DNA of 64,000 nucleotides from Candidatus Avelusimicrobium pullarium (GTDB lineage: Bacteria > Elusimicrobiota > Elusimicrobia > Elusimicrobiales > Elusimicrobiaceae), in NCBI GenBank assembly GCA_944323745.1, contig CALUTQ010000002.1, forward strand, positions 186,001 through 250,000, given 5' to 3'. The notes under the pieces were generated by a model. It did no database searches and had not been told where the DNA came from. It saw only the letters and a program-made list of their open reading frames with translations. How positions within the stretch are numbered: position 1 is the stretch's first letter; the number at the start of each line of letters is the position of its first letter. Of this stretch, positions 34,155 through 41,665 are shown piece by piece. The position numbers were made by a program, and so were the translations under genes.

Positions 34155-34685
34155 TTATTTCCACAAAATATATCCCCAATTGGAAGCATTGCGAGAAGGG
34201 TTTACATCTCCCGTCAAACTGGCGCATACCCGACGGGCAAATTCTTCGTTTTCACCGTCATAAGCATAACAAGCGGCAAAAGATAGATCTGTAAAATAAA
34301 AAATCAATAAGACGCCCGGTATCCGATCATCATTACCTTGCACGTATGTCGTGGATAATTGTAGTCTTTGATGTTCTTGTACTATACAACGGTTTGGACT
34401 TGCCAAATTAACACGACAAGCGGCATCCAAATCTCTCAAATCATTCGTGTACTCGCCGTTAGCCATATAATATCTTTTCTGCGCCTGCTGCAGGCTGCGC
34501 ATCATCGGTATTAAGGCACTCAGCCGCGCCTTGGCTACCGCCATTTCGTATTGCGGCAGAGCGATGGCGGCCAGTATGCCGATAATCAGCACCACGACCA
34601 AAAGTTCAATAAGCGTAAAGCCGCCTAATTTACCTTTAGCGGCGTTTTTACGACGGGAAAATGATTTTTGATAAATTTTGTTCAT
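34155..34685 (-). CDS. Type IV pilin-like protein with palindromic start region (copy D)
   Basis: The 176-residue product is identical to copy C through [14 protein letters not shown], the cleavage site GG^FTLIE, the helix and ALIPMMRSLQQAQ, then differs from KRYYMANGEYTNDL on. It has four Cys in the variable part. It lies 73 bp upstream of copy C in the same direction; no terminator separates them, and each has its own promoter palindrome. Confidence 0.9.
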   Translation of the reverse strand: MNKIYQKSFSRRKNAAKGKLGGFTLIELLVVVLIIGILAAIALPQYEMAVAKARLSALIPMMRSLQQAQKRYYMANGEYTNDLRDLDAACRVNLASPNRCIVQEHQRLQLSTTYVQGNDDRIPGVLLIFYFTDLSFAACYAYDGENEEFARRVCASLTGDVNPSRNASNWGYILWK

Positions 34686-34719
34686 AGTCAAAATTTATCA
34701 AAAAAAAAAAATGAGTCAA
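34665..34719 (-). promoter_or_regulatory. Pilin promoter D: T12 spacer and start-codon palindrome
   Basis: On the minus strand -35 TTGACT (34719-34714), a 16-bp spacer with T12, TGATAAATT, 6 nt and the ATG. Arms of 16 bp (34665-34680, 34689-34704). Confidence 0.7.
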
Positions 34720-34734
34720 GCCTCTTTACCCTAC

Positions 34735-34767
34735 AAAAAACCCCGGACACTCACGTACCCGGGGTTT
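34735..34767 (-). terminator. Terminator of the dapF-dapL-pilin operon
   Basis: On the minus strand AACCCCGGG/CCGGGGTT with a short loop is followed by TTTT, 17 bp after the stop of the 34784 gene. Confidence 0.85.
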
Positions 34768-34783
34768 GCGGTATGAAAAACAA

Positions 34784-35257
34784 TTACGGCTGGGATGTGG
34801 TATAAATATTCATTGATTTACAAATGCCGATAGCGGCATTATTGTCGCCGTTGCAGGCGAGCGTACGTTTGCCGTTTACCGCCGAGCCGTAGGGGTTCCA
34901 AATACGGTAAACGTCTCCGCCCAAACGTTCGGCTACCACGCCGGGGCAGCCCGTACCGGGCACTTGTGCGTGGGTAGCGCCCTTTAATTTATATCTAAAA
35001 TACTTACTTTGCACTTCCGTATCGGATATTTTGGTACCGGGAAGTTCTACCAATAATTTGGAAAAAGCCGGCGGGCAGGACGCTCTTTCCGCCGCGTATG
35101 CATAAATGGCGTCGTTTATGGCTTTGACCATATTCATCGCTTCCGTTGCACGCGATTTTTCAATACTGCGCATATAATTAGGCAAAGCAATAGACGACAA
35201 AATGCCTATAATAATCACCACAATCAGCATTTCCACCAACGTAAAACCTTTTTTCAT
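34784..35257 (-). CDS. Type IV pilin-like protein, canonical short leader
   Basis: The 157-residue product has the ordinary short leader MKKG^FTLVEMLIVVIIIGILSSIA and Glu5. The C-terminal domain has Cys and ends YTTSQP. Unlike the palindrome-type copies it has a clear ribosome site (AAAGGAG, 8 nt before the ATG) and no palindrome. The start is 11 bp after the dapL stop, so it is read as the last gene of the dapF-dapL operon. Pairing a pilin with lysine/murein precursor genes has no obvious reason. Confidence 0.9.
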   Translation of the reverse strand: MKKGFTLVEMLIVVIIIGILSSIALPNYMRSIEKSRATEAMNMVKAINDAIYAYAAERASCPPAFSKLLVELPGTKISDTEVQSKYFRYKLKGATHAQVPGTGCPGVVAERLGGDVYRIWNPYGSAVNGKRTLACNGDNNAAIGICKSMNIYTTSQP

Positions 35258-35268
35258 AATACGCTCCT

Positions 35269-36498
35269 TTAAAATTTAAATGCGGCTATCCGTTCCGCCG
35301 CCTGCTTTGTGTTTTGCAGCGTGTTGAACGCCGTCAGACGGAAAAACCCTTCCCCCGCCTGACCAAAACCGCTGCCCGGCGTACCGACGATTTGCAGCTT
35401 CTCTAACATTAAATCAAAAAATTCCCAAGAAGTCATCCCGCCAGGCGTCTTAAGCCACACATACGGGGCATTTTTGCCGCCGTAAGCCGTAAAACCGGCC
35501 CGTGCCAAGGCGTCAAGCATTACGCGGGCATTGGCCAAATAACCGTCTATTATCTGCCGTGTCTGCTGCAGCCCCTGCGGGGTAAACACCGCTTCGGCCC
35601 CGCGCTGAACAATATAAGGCACCCCGTTAAACTTGGTGCTTTGGCGGCGCAGCCACAAGGCGTTTAGGCTGTGATCGTTGCCGTCCTCGTCTTCGGCTTT
35701 CAGTTCTTTGGGCACCACGCAGTAAGCGCAGCGCGTGCCGGTAAAGCCCGCCGTTTTGGAAAAAGAACGGAATTCCACCGCACACGTCTTGGCTCCCGGT
35801 ATTTCAAAAATACTGTGCGGAAGGCTTTCGTCACGTATAAACGCTTCGTAGGCCGAGTCGTACAAAATGACGGCTTTGTGTTCATTGGCCCAGTCCACCC
35901 ACGTCTGCAGCTGGGCTTTGGTCATTGCCGTCCCTGTCGGGTTATTGGGGGAGCACAAATATACCAAGTCCGCGTGTTCGTTGGGCGTTTGCGGCGCAAA
36001 ACGGTTTGCTTCGGTGCAGGGCAGATAAATAATGCGTTCAAACCGCCCTCCCTTGCAGGCACCGCTGCGGCCGGCCATTACGTTGGTATCCAAATAAACG
36101 GGATAAACGGGATCCTGCAACGCTACGCGCGCTTTGGAAGAAAACAACTCCTGAAAGTTGGCCACGTCGCTTTTGGCGCCGTCACTGACAAAAATTTCAT
36201 CGGCGCCGATGTCTATCTGTCGGGCCTGATAGTCGTGCGCGGCTATGGCTTTACGCAAAAAGTCATACCCTTCATACGGGCCGTAACCGCGGAAAGTTTC
36301 CGCCTTTCCCATTTCCAAGCTGGCCTTTTGCAGTGCGTCCACCACGGCCGGCACCAGCGGGCGGCTGACGTCGCCGATACCCAAACTGATGACTTCCTGC
36401 CCGGCGTGGGCGGCCTTATAGGCGGCCGTGCGGCGGGCCACTTCGGCAAAAAGGTAACTACCTTGCAAATTTAAATAATTTTCGTTAATCAGCGTCAT
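35269..36498 (-). CDS. dapL: LL-diaminopimelate aminotransferase
   Basis: The 409-residue PLP enzyme converts tetrahydrodipicolinate directly to LL-diaminopimelate, a short route to murein and lysine. Family features are the NENYLNLQGSYLFAEVARR start, SLGIGDVSRPL, YLCSPNNPTGTAM and the PLP lysine in FRSFSKTAGFTGTR. It overlaps dapF by 4 bp, which supports the pathway call: DapF uses its product. The dapL route is typical of several deep bacterial lineages. Confidence 0.95.
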   Translation of the reverse strand: MTLINENYLNLQGSYLFAEVARRTAAYKAAHAGQEVISLGIGDVSRPLVPAVVDALQKASLEMGKAETFRGYGPYEGYDFLRKAIAAHDYQARQIDIGADEIFVSDGAKSDVANFQELFSSKARVALQDPVYPVYLDTNVMAGRSGACKGGRFERIIYLPCTEANRFAPQTPNEHADLVYLCSPNNPTGTAMTKAQLQTWVDWANEHKAVILYDSAYEAFIRDESLPHSIFEIPGAKTCAVEFRSFSKTAGFTGTRCAYCVVPKELKAEDEDGNDHSLNALWLRRQSTKFNGVPYIVQRGAEAVFTPQGLQQTRQIIDGYLANARVMLDALARAGFTAYGGKNAPYVWLKTPGGMTSWEFFDLMLEKLQIVGTPGSGFGQAGEGFFRLTAFNTLQNTKQAAERIAAFKF

Positions 36499-37325
36499 AA
36501 AGCAAGCACATACTCTCCCGTAAAAACTTTTTGGGCGGGGCCCGTCATAAACAAGTGTCCGTTATCGGCCAAACGCACGGTTAATTCCCCTCCGTCCAGC
36601 ACGATGCGCGCTTCGTTGCCGGTGCGGCCCGTTTGGACGGCCGCCGCCAGCGTGGCGCACGAACCCGTGCCGCACGCTTTGGTAATGCCGGCGCCGCGTT
36701 CCCACACGCGCATACGCAAAAGCCCTTTGCTCAACACCTGCACAAATTCCACATTCGTTTTTTTAGGGAAGGCCGGATGGGTTTCCAACTGTGGGCCGAC
36801 AACGGCTAAATCAATTTGATTGATATCGGGCACAAAAATAACAAAATGCGGGTTGCCCATAGACACGGCCGTCCCCGTCCAGCTTTGGCCGGCGGCCTCC
36901 AGCGGTACTTCCACCGCTTGTTCATCCGGGCTGCCCTGCATAGGGATATCCGCCCGCCGCCAGCGCGGGGCGCCCATATCCACACAAACTAAATTTTTCT
37001 GTTCGTCCGTAATTTGAGTAATTACGGGCCCTGCGGCGGTGTAAAGCGTCAGCCGGTCTCCTTTCAGCCAGCCGCGTTCGCGCGCAAAAAGCGGCACACA
37101 GCGCGAGGCGTTGCCGCACATTTCGGCTTCGCTTCCGTCGCTGTTAAAAATGCGCATTTGCACGCCGTCCTGCCGGCGGCGCAAAAGCACCAGCCCGTCG
37201 GCACCGATGCCAAAGCGGCGGTCGCATACGGCACGCGCGGCGGCGGCAAAATCGGCTATGGTTTCCTGCTCGGCATTGACAAACACAAAGTCGTTGCCCA
37301 AGCCCTGATATTTATCAAAATGCAT
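36495..37325 (-). CDS. dapF: Diaminopimelate epimerase
   Basis: The 276-residue enzyme interconverts LL- and meso-diaminopimelate. Both catalytic Cys are seen: Cys in NSDGSEAEMCGNASR and in KACGTGSCAT near residue 215. The start at 37325 begins at the usual family N-terminus (MHFDKYQGLGNDF); eleven further codons upstream are less likely. TACAAT lies 6 nt before the ATG and no Shine-Dalgarno is seen, so the mRNA may be leaderless. It is divergent from uppS across 74 bp. Confidence 0.94.
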   Translation of the reverse strand: MHFDKYQGLGNDFVFVNAEQETIADFAAAARAVCDRRFGIGADGLVLLRRRQDGVQMRIFNSDGSEAEMCGNASRCVPLFARERGWLKGDRLTLYTAAGPVITQITDEQKNLVCVDMGAPRWRRADIPMQGSPDEQAVEVPLEAAGQSWTGTAVSMGNPHFVIFVPDINQIDLAVVGPQLETHPAFPKKTNVEFVQVLSKGLLRMRVWERGAGITKACGTGSCATLAAAVQTGRTGNEARIVLDGGELTVRLADNGHLFMTGPAQKVFTGEYVLAL

Positions 37326-37387
37326 ATGTTTATTGTATAAAAACAGACGCTTTTGCACCAGTTTATTTAGGCAAGCGCAAAATTAGG

Positions 37388-37399
37388 TAAAATAAATTG
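37388..37399 (+). promoter_or_regulatory. uppS leaderless promoter -10
   Basis: TAAAAT at 37388-37393 is followed by 6 nt and the ATG at 37400. No Shine-Dalgarno sequence is present between them. Confidence 0.55.
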
Positions 37400-38095
37400 A
37401 TGACACAACAAGCCAACCCTTTGCCCAAACACATCGCCATCATTATGGACGGCAACGGCCGCTGGGCCGCCAGCCGCGCACTGCCGCGTTCGGCCGGCCA
37501 CCGCGAAGGGGCCAAAGCCGTGCAGCGCACCATAGAAGCGGCCGAAAAAATGGGCCTTAAATATCTTACGCTTTATGCCTTTTCTACGGAAAACTGGTCC
37601 CGTCCGCAAGACGAAATTGACACCCTGATGAATTTGCTGGAAAAAACGCTGGACGAATACCAAAAATCGGCCCGCAAAAAAGATTTGCGCATTTTAATCA
37701 GCGGCGAACGGGAACATTTGCGCGCCGACATTTTGGCCAAAATGGATGCCTTGGTGGCAGACACGGCGCAAAACAAGGGTTTAAGCGTCAATTTGGCTTT
37801 AAACTACGGTGCCCGACAGGAAATCGCCCACGCCGTCAACCGCCTGCTGGCGCAGGGCGTTAAAACCGTTACCCCGCAAGATATTTCGCTAAACTTATAC
37901 CAGCCCGAAATGCCCGACCCCGAACTGATTATCCGCACGTCGGGCGAAGAACGCCTTTCCAACTTTTTGCTTTGGCAGGCCGCTTACAGCGAGTTTTATT
38001 TTACCCCCGTGCTGTGGCCCGATTTTAACGAAGAAGAACTGCAAAAAGCCGTAGACAACTACCGCGCGCGCAAACGGCGCTTTGGCGGCATTTAA
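37400..38095 (+). CDS. uppS: Undecaprenyl diphosphate synthase (isoprenyl transferase)
   Basis: The 231-residue cis-prenyltransferase makes the C55 lipid carrier for murein and O-antigen. Motifs are HIAIIMDGNGRWA (catalytic Asp), AGHREGAKAV, LTLYAFSTENWSRP and the C-terminal RTSGEERLSNFLLWQ...SEFYF. The ATG at 37400 is used; a TTG directly before it is in frame. The 3' end and terminator are copied a second time at 38815-38915 on the far side of a pilin gene. Confidence 0.96.
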   Translation: MTQQANPLPKHIAIIMDGNGRWAASRALPRSAGHREGAKAVQRTIEAAEKMGLKYLTLYAFSTENWSRPQDEIDTLMNLLEKTLDEYQKSARKKDLRILISGEREHLRADILAKMDALVADTAQNKGLSVNLALNYGARQEIAHAVNRLLAQGVKTVTPQDISLNLYQPEMPDPELIIRTSGEERLSNFLLWQAAYSEFYFTPVLWPDFNEEELQKAVDNYRARKRRFGGI

Positions 38096-38165
38096 ACGAG
38101 GCGGCACTTAGCCCCGCCTTTTGCCTGCCCTTTTTAGACATAAAAAACCCCGCCTTTAAGCGGGG
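38065..38165. repeat. 101-bp direct repeat, copy 1 (uppS 3' end and terminator)
   Basis: This segment holds the last codons of uppS, its stop and the terminator stem. It is identical base for base to 38815-38915. The two copies flank 649 bp that contain pilin copy E. Confidence 0.95.
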
Positions 38166-38168
38166 GTT
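38142..38168 (+). terminator. uppS terminator
   Basis: AACCCCGC/GCGGGGGTT stem, 47 bp after the uppS stop; the T run after it is broken here by the pilin insertion junction (GGTTAT), whereas copy 2 at 38892 keeps T6. Confidence 0.75.
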
Positions 38169-38180
38169 ATAAAGAATAAA

Positions 38181-38750
38181 TTATTGGAACTCACAACCGA
38201 AATTGCCGCTTCCCCATACCTGCGTTAATACAGATACGCCGCAAAGACTCTTGCAAACTCGGGAAGCCAAATCATTTCCGTCTGATTTATTTTGTGTAGA
38301 ACATATTACCCCTCTTTTTTTCCATTCTGTGGGGCCCCCTCCATTTTTCAAGACTTTAGAGATAGTATAAACATTCTTACCGTTCTGCTTTTTTACCACT
38401 ATGATTTGAACATCTCTATATCTATAATAAGAAAAATCATCTACAGTAGGCATAGAAATATCTAACACAGAAAAATCAATTGGTTTATACTCATCAGAGG
38501 TACTGTCCAAACCATAATTCCCGTTAGCCATATAATAGCGTTCATAAGCGTCAGCAATGGCTTTAACCGCTATTACCCCTTGCATAGCACGGCTCTTTTC
38601 TGCCGCCAGTTGATACTGCGGCAAAGCCACCGCCGCCAATATACCGATAATTAAAACGACGACTAAAAGTTCAATAAGCGTAAAGCCGCCAAATTTGCTT
38701 TTAGCGGCATTTTTACAACAAGAGAATGATTTTTGATAAATTTTGTTCAT
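38181..38750 (-). CDS. Type IV pilin-like protein with palindromic start region (copy E), inside direct repeats
   Basis: The 189-residue product starts [14 protein letters not shown] with SKFGG^[35 protein letters not shown] and [11 protein letters not shown]. Its C-terminal domain is unlike the other copies, with two Cys. The gene and its promoter lie between two perfect 101-bp repeats of the uppS end, the best evidence here that a pilin gene arrived as a unit. The TTTATAACCCC junction begins 10-15 bp past its stop. Confidence 0.92.
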   Translation of the reverse strand: MNKIYQKSFSCCKNAAKSKFGGFTLIELLVVVLIIGILAAVALPQYQLAAEKSRAMQGVIAVKAIADAYERYYMANGNYGLDSTSDEYKPIDFSVLDISMPTVDDFSYYRYRDVQIIVVKKQNGKNVYTISKVLKNGGGPTEWKKRGVICSTQNKSDGNDLASRVCKSLCGVSVLTQVWGSGNFGCEFQ

Positions 38751-38784
38751 AGCCAAAATTTATCAAAAAAAAAAAATGAGTCAA
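38730..38784 (-). promoter_or_regulatory. Pilin promoter E: T12 spacer and start-codon palindrome
   Basis: On the minus strand -35 TTGACT (38784-38779), a 16-bp spacer with T12, TGATAAATT, 6 nt and the ATG. Arms of 16 bp (38730-38745, 38754-38769). Confidence 0.7.
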
Positions 38785-38814
38785 GGCCTTCCGTTTTACT
38801 CCGAAGAATGCCCT

Positions 38815-38915
38815 CGCGCGCAAACGGCGCTTTGGCGGCATTTAAACGAGGCGGCACTTAGCCCCGCCTTTTGCCTGCCCTTTTTAGACATAAAAAACCC
38901 CGCCTTTAAGCGGGG
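38815..38915. repeat. 101-bp direct repeat, copy 2
   Basis: This is identical to 38065-38165. Here the uppS codons have no gene in front of them. It starts 30 bp beyond the pilin E -35 box and ends in the terminator shared with lpxK. Confidence 0.95.
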
Positions 38916-38921
38916 TTTTTT
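38892..38921. terminator. Terminator downstream of lpxK
   Basis: AAAAAACCCCGC/GCGGGGTTTTTT, 12 bp from the lpxK stop, with T runs on both strands. It is probably the original uppS/lpxK convergent terminator before the pilin insertion. Confidence 0.85.
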
Positions 38922-38932
38922 ACGGCAACGTT

Positions 38933-40033
38933 TTATCTTTTCATTTGGGAAAACTTGGGGTAAAGCACGTTGGTAAACTTGTTGAACTCCTCCTCGCCGC
39001 CGCGTATTTTAAGGTTGACTGACAGCACATATACGCCGCCGGTTAAAATATCGCGCCAGTTATCGGGGAATTTTACAAAGTCTTTAAACGTGGTGATAAG
39101 CGGCAGAGCGCCGCGGGTTTGCTCAAAGGTGCGCAGATTGTCTTCGGTATAATGTTCGTGGTCGGGGAAGCGCCAAATTTGCTTTAGCGTCAGTCCAAGG
39201 CCTTTGAGAGTTTCTTCAAACGTTTCGGGGTGGCCCAACGCGCTAAAACAGGCCACGGAACCCTGCACGTCTTTTAAACCCACTTTTTCGCCTTTGCAAA
39301 TATCAAAGAAATACTCGGGTTTATGCTCGCTTTCCAAAATTTCCACCAAGTCGTTATATTCGCGAATTTTATCTTTGACGTTTTCCAGCTCCCGTTCGCT
39401 TACCTGATTGCAATGCGTCAGCACCACCAAAGAAGCCCGCTGCAAAGCCGTCAGCGGTTCGCGCAAATTGCCCAGCGGCAGCAGGTGTCCGCCGCCAAAG
39501 GGGTTTTTGGCGTCAATCAAAACGATGTTGGCGTCGCGTTTTAAGCGGTGGTGCTGCAGGCCGTCATCCAGCAGAATAATCTGGCTTTTAAAACGCCGCA
39601 AGGCTTCCGTCGCGGCGGCGGCGCGGTCGCGCCCGATAACAATGGGCACTTTATATTGGTTGAGCACGCGGCTCATCATATACGGCTCGTCGCCGGCGCT
39701 GCGCCAGTCTGCGTCGGGGTTGTCAAACAAAACGACCACTTCGTCTTTACGCTGCTGGCGTTTGTATCCGCGCGAGACAATGGCCACGCGGATGCCTTCT
39801 TTAGCCAGCGCCGTGGCAGCCAAAAGCACGGCCGTAGTCTTGCCGGTGCCGCCGGCGGTAATATTGCCGATGCACACCACACGGGAGTTAACGGTTTTGA
39901 CGGTTTTCCAGCCGTTTTCGTAGCAGGCGCGGTCAAACCAAGCCCCCAGACCGTAAATTTTGCTGGCCGCCAGCAAAAGCACACGTCCCAGCCAGTTTTG
40001 TTTTAATTTTTCCCGTAAAGATAAAGCGTCCAT
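38933..40033 (-). CDS. lpxK: Tetraacyldisaccharide 4'-kinase
   Basis: The 366-residue inner-membrane kinase phosphorylates the lipid A precursor at the 4' position. Family features are NITAGGTGKTTAVLL (P-loop), SRGYKR, and LLDDGLQHHRLKRDANIVLIDA. The start at 40033 has AAGAGG 8 nt upstream. It is divergent from the lpxL-kdsB run, which completes the lipid A/core pathway. Confidence 0.95.
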   Translation of the reverse strand: MDALSLREKLKQNWLGRVLLLAASKIYGLGAWFDRACYENGWKTVKTVNSRVVCIGNITAGGTGKTTAVLLAATALAKEGIRVAIVSRGYKRQQRKDEVVVLFDNPDADWRSAGDEPYMMSRVLNQYKVPIVIGRDRAAAATEALRRFKSQIILLDDGLQHHRLKRDANIVLIDAKNPFGGGHLLPLGNLREPLTALQRASLVVLTHCNQVSERELENVKDKIREYNDLVEILESEHKPEYFFDICKGEKVGLKDVQGSVACFSALGHPETFEETLKGLGLTLKQIWRFPDHEHYTEDNLRTFEQTRGALPLITTFKDFVKFPDNWRDILTGGVYVLSVNLKIRGGEEEFNKFTNVLYPKFSQMKR

Positions 40034-40173
40034 ATTCAAAACCTCTTAAAATATTTTGATATATTTTACCATTTCTTCCTTTTTGTTTGTGCGTTTGGCC
40101 CCGTTTTAAAAGCCCGCCCGAAGGCACTGCGCGCAGGGCTGATTTCGCGTACGGTGAAAAAGAAGAAAATTGC

Positions 40174-40184
40174 TATAATAAAGT
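40174..40184 (+). promoter_or_regulatory. Leaderless extended -10 promoter of lpxL
   Basis: TGCTATAAT (-10 TATAAT 40174-40179) ends 5 nt before the ATG at 40185, with no Shine-Dalgarno sequence. Confidence 0.65.
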
Positions 40185-41123
40185 ATGCGTTTTCAAAAGT
40201 CGCCTTCTTATTTTATGCAATACGTCGGCTTAAAAGCCGTATGCTGGACTTTGCGCCTGCTGCCCTATCGCACCGCGCGCGCTTTAGGCCGCACCTGCAC
40301 GGGGCTGGCGGCGCACCTGATGCGCAAGCGCTTTAAACGCAATCTAAACGACATCGCGCGCGTATTTCCCGAAAAGTCCCCCCAAGAGGTGTATGAAATT
40401 GCCATCAACTCCTGGCGCAATATGGGGCAAATACTGGCCGAATTTGTAAAACTTTCCTCTTATTCCCCCGAACAATTTAAAAAACACGTAGTTATGCGCG
40501 GCATTGAAAAAATGCAAAAAGCCGAAAAAGACAAAACCGGCGGTATTATTCACATCGGGCATTTTACCAACTGGGAAGCCTTTGGCCTGGCCGTATCGGT
40601 TTGGGGCATAGACAAAGCCGTGCTGGCCCAGCGCGTGGATAACCCTTATGTAGACGAGGAAACCAACCGCCTGCGCAACATTTTTGGCGGACGCACCTTT
40701 TACAGCAATCACGACGCCAACCCGTTTTTTGCCTGTGCACGCTGGCTAAAACGCGGCAAGCTCATTGGCATTTTAACCGACCAAAACGTAGTGGCGAGCG
40801 AAATTTTTATGCACTTTTTGGGCCGCCCCGCGGCCATTTCCCCCATCACCGCCTTGCTGGCCATCCGCCTGCAGGTGCCGGTGTTTCCGGTGGTGGTCAC
40901 GCGCGAGCACGACAAACTGGTCTGCACCGTGCAAGACCCCATTTTTCCGCCCAAGGAATACAGCCAAGAACATATCCGCCAGTTTGTGCGTCAGCTGACA
41001 GACATTTACGAAGGCTGGATACGCCAAAACCCCGAAAACTGGCTCTGGGCGCATAACCGCTGGAAAAGAGAAGAAGAAGGCAAACGTTGGTTTGCGGAGC
41101 ACCCCGAATGCAAAATAAAATAA
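40185..41123 (+). CDS. lpxL: Lipid A biosynthesis lauroyl/myristoyl-type acyltransferase
   Basis: The 312-residue LpxL/HtrB-family enzyme adds a secondary acyl chain to Kdo-lipid A. The catalytic HxxxxE is IGHFTNWE near residue 124, followed by VLAQRVDNPYVD and LIGILTDQNV. An N-terminal amphipathic or membrane segment is present. It heads a tightly packed run (overlaps of 4-16 bp) with gmhB, a lipoprotein, rfaE1 and kdsB. Which acyl chain is added cannot be told. Confidence 0.9.
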   Translation: MRFQKSPSYFMQYVGLKAVCWTLRLLPYRTARALGRTCTGLAAHLMRKRFKRNLNDIARVFPEKSPQEVYEIAINSWRNMGQILAEFVKLSSYSPEQFKKHVVMRGIEKMQKAEKDKTGGIIHIGHFTNWEAFGLAVSVWGIDKAVLAQRVDNPYVDEETNRLRNIFGGRTFYSNHDANPFFACARWLKRGKLIGILTDQNVVASEIFMHFLGRPAAISPITALLAIRLQVPVFPVVVTREHDKLVCTVQDPIFPPKEYSQEHIRQFVRQLTDIYEGWIRQNPENWLWAHNRWKREEEGKRWFAEHPECKIK

Positions 41124-41665
41124 AAGCCGTATTTTTTGACAGAGACGGCACCCTGATTCACGAAAAACCGGGCACCTATTTAAGCGACCCCGACAAAGTA
41201 AAACTTTACGCCCCCGTACCTGCCGCGCTGGAAAAATTGTACCAGGCGGGGTTTGTGTTTTTTATCGTATCCAACCAGTCGGGCATCGGCCGTGGGTATT
41301 TTACGGAAAAAGAAGTAAATGCCGTACACGCACGCCTGCAAGAATTGCTGCCCGTGCCGGTGAAAGAAATTGTTTTCTGCCCGCACAGCCCCGACCAAAA
41401 ATGCGCCTGCCGCAAACCCGGCACCCTGCTGGGGGAGCGCTTGATTAAAAAATACAACATAGACACGGCCCGCTCTTTTATGGTGGGCGACAAAAAGGCC
41501 GACGTGCTGTTTGGCCACGGCCTGGGGTTAAAAAGCATATTGATGACTACCGCCAACGGCAAAAACCACCTTAAAAAATATCCCGATTTAAAGCCGGACT
41601 TTGTGGCCGCCAATATGCGCTGCGCCGCAGGCTACATTCTGCAAGAGGACAAGAAAAATGCGTAA
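41108..41665 (+). CDS. gmhB: D,D-heptose 1,7-bisphosphate phosphatase
   Basis: The 185-residue HAD-superfamily enzyme removes the 7-phosphate in ADP-heptose synthesis. Motif I is FFDRDGTLI, motif II VSNQSGIGRG, and the zinc loop is CPHSPDQKCACRKP. The late Asp pair is MVGDKKAD. The start at 41108 overlaps lpxL by 16 bp with GGAG upstream. Its partner kinase rfaE1 is two genes on. Confidence 0.93.
   Translation: MQNKIKAVFFDRDGTLIHEKPGTYLSDPDKVKLYAPVPAALEKLYQAGFVFFIVSNQSGIGRGYFTEKEVNAVHARLQELLPVPVKEIVFCPHSPDQKCACRKPGTLLGERLIKKYNIDTARSFMVGDKKADVLFGHGLGLKSILMTTANGKNHLKKYPDLKPDFVAANMRCAAGYILQEDKKNA

Noticed and set aside
38166-38814. Insertion sequence between the 101-bp repeats
   Set aside because: No transposase, no terminal inverted repeats at the junctions, and the duplicated target is too long; only a pilin gene is inside.
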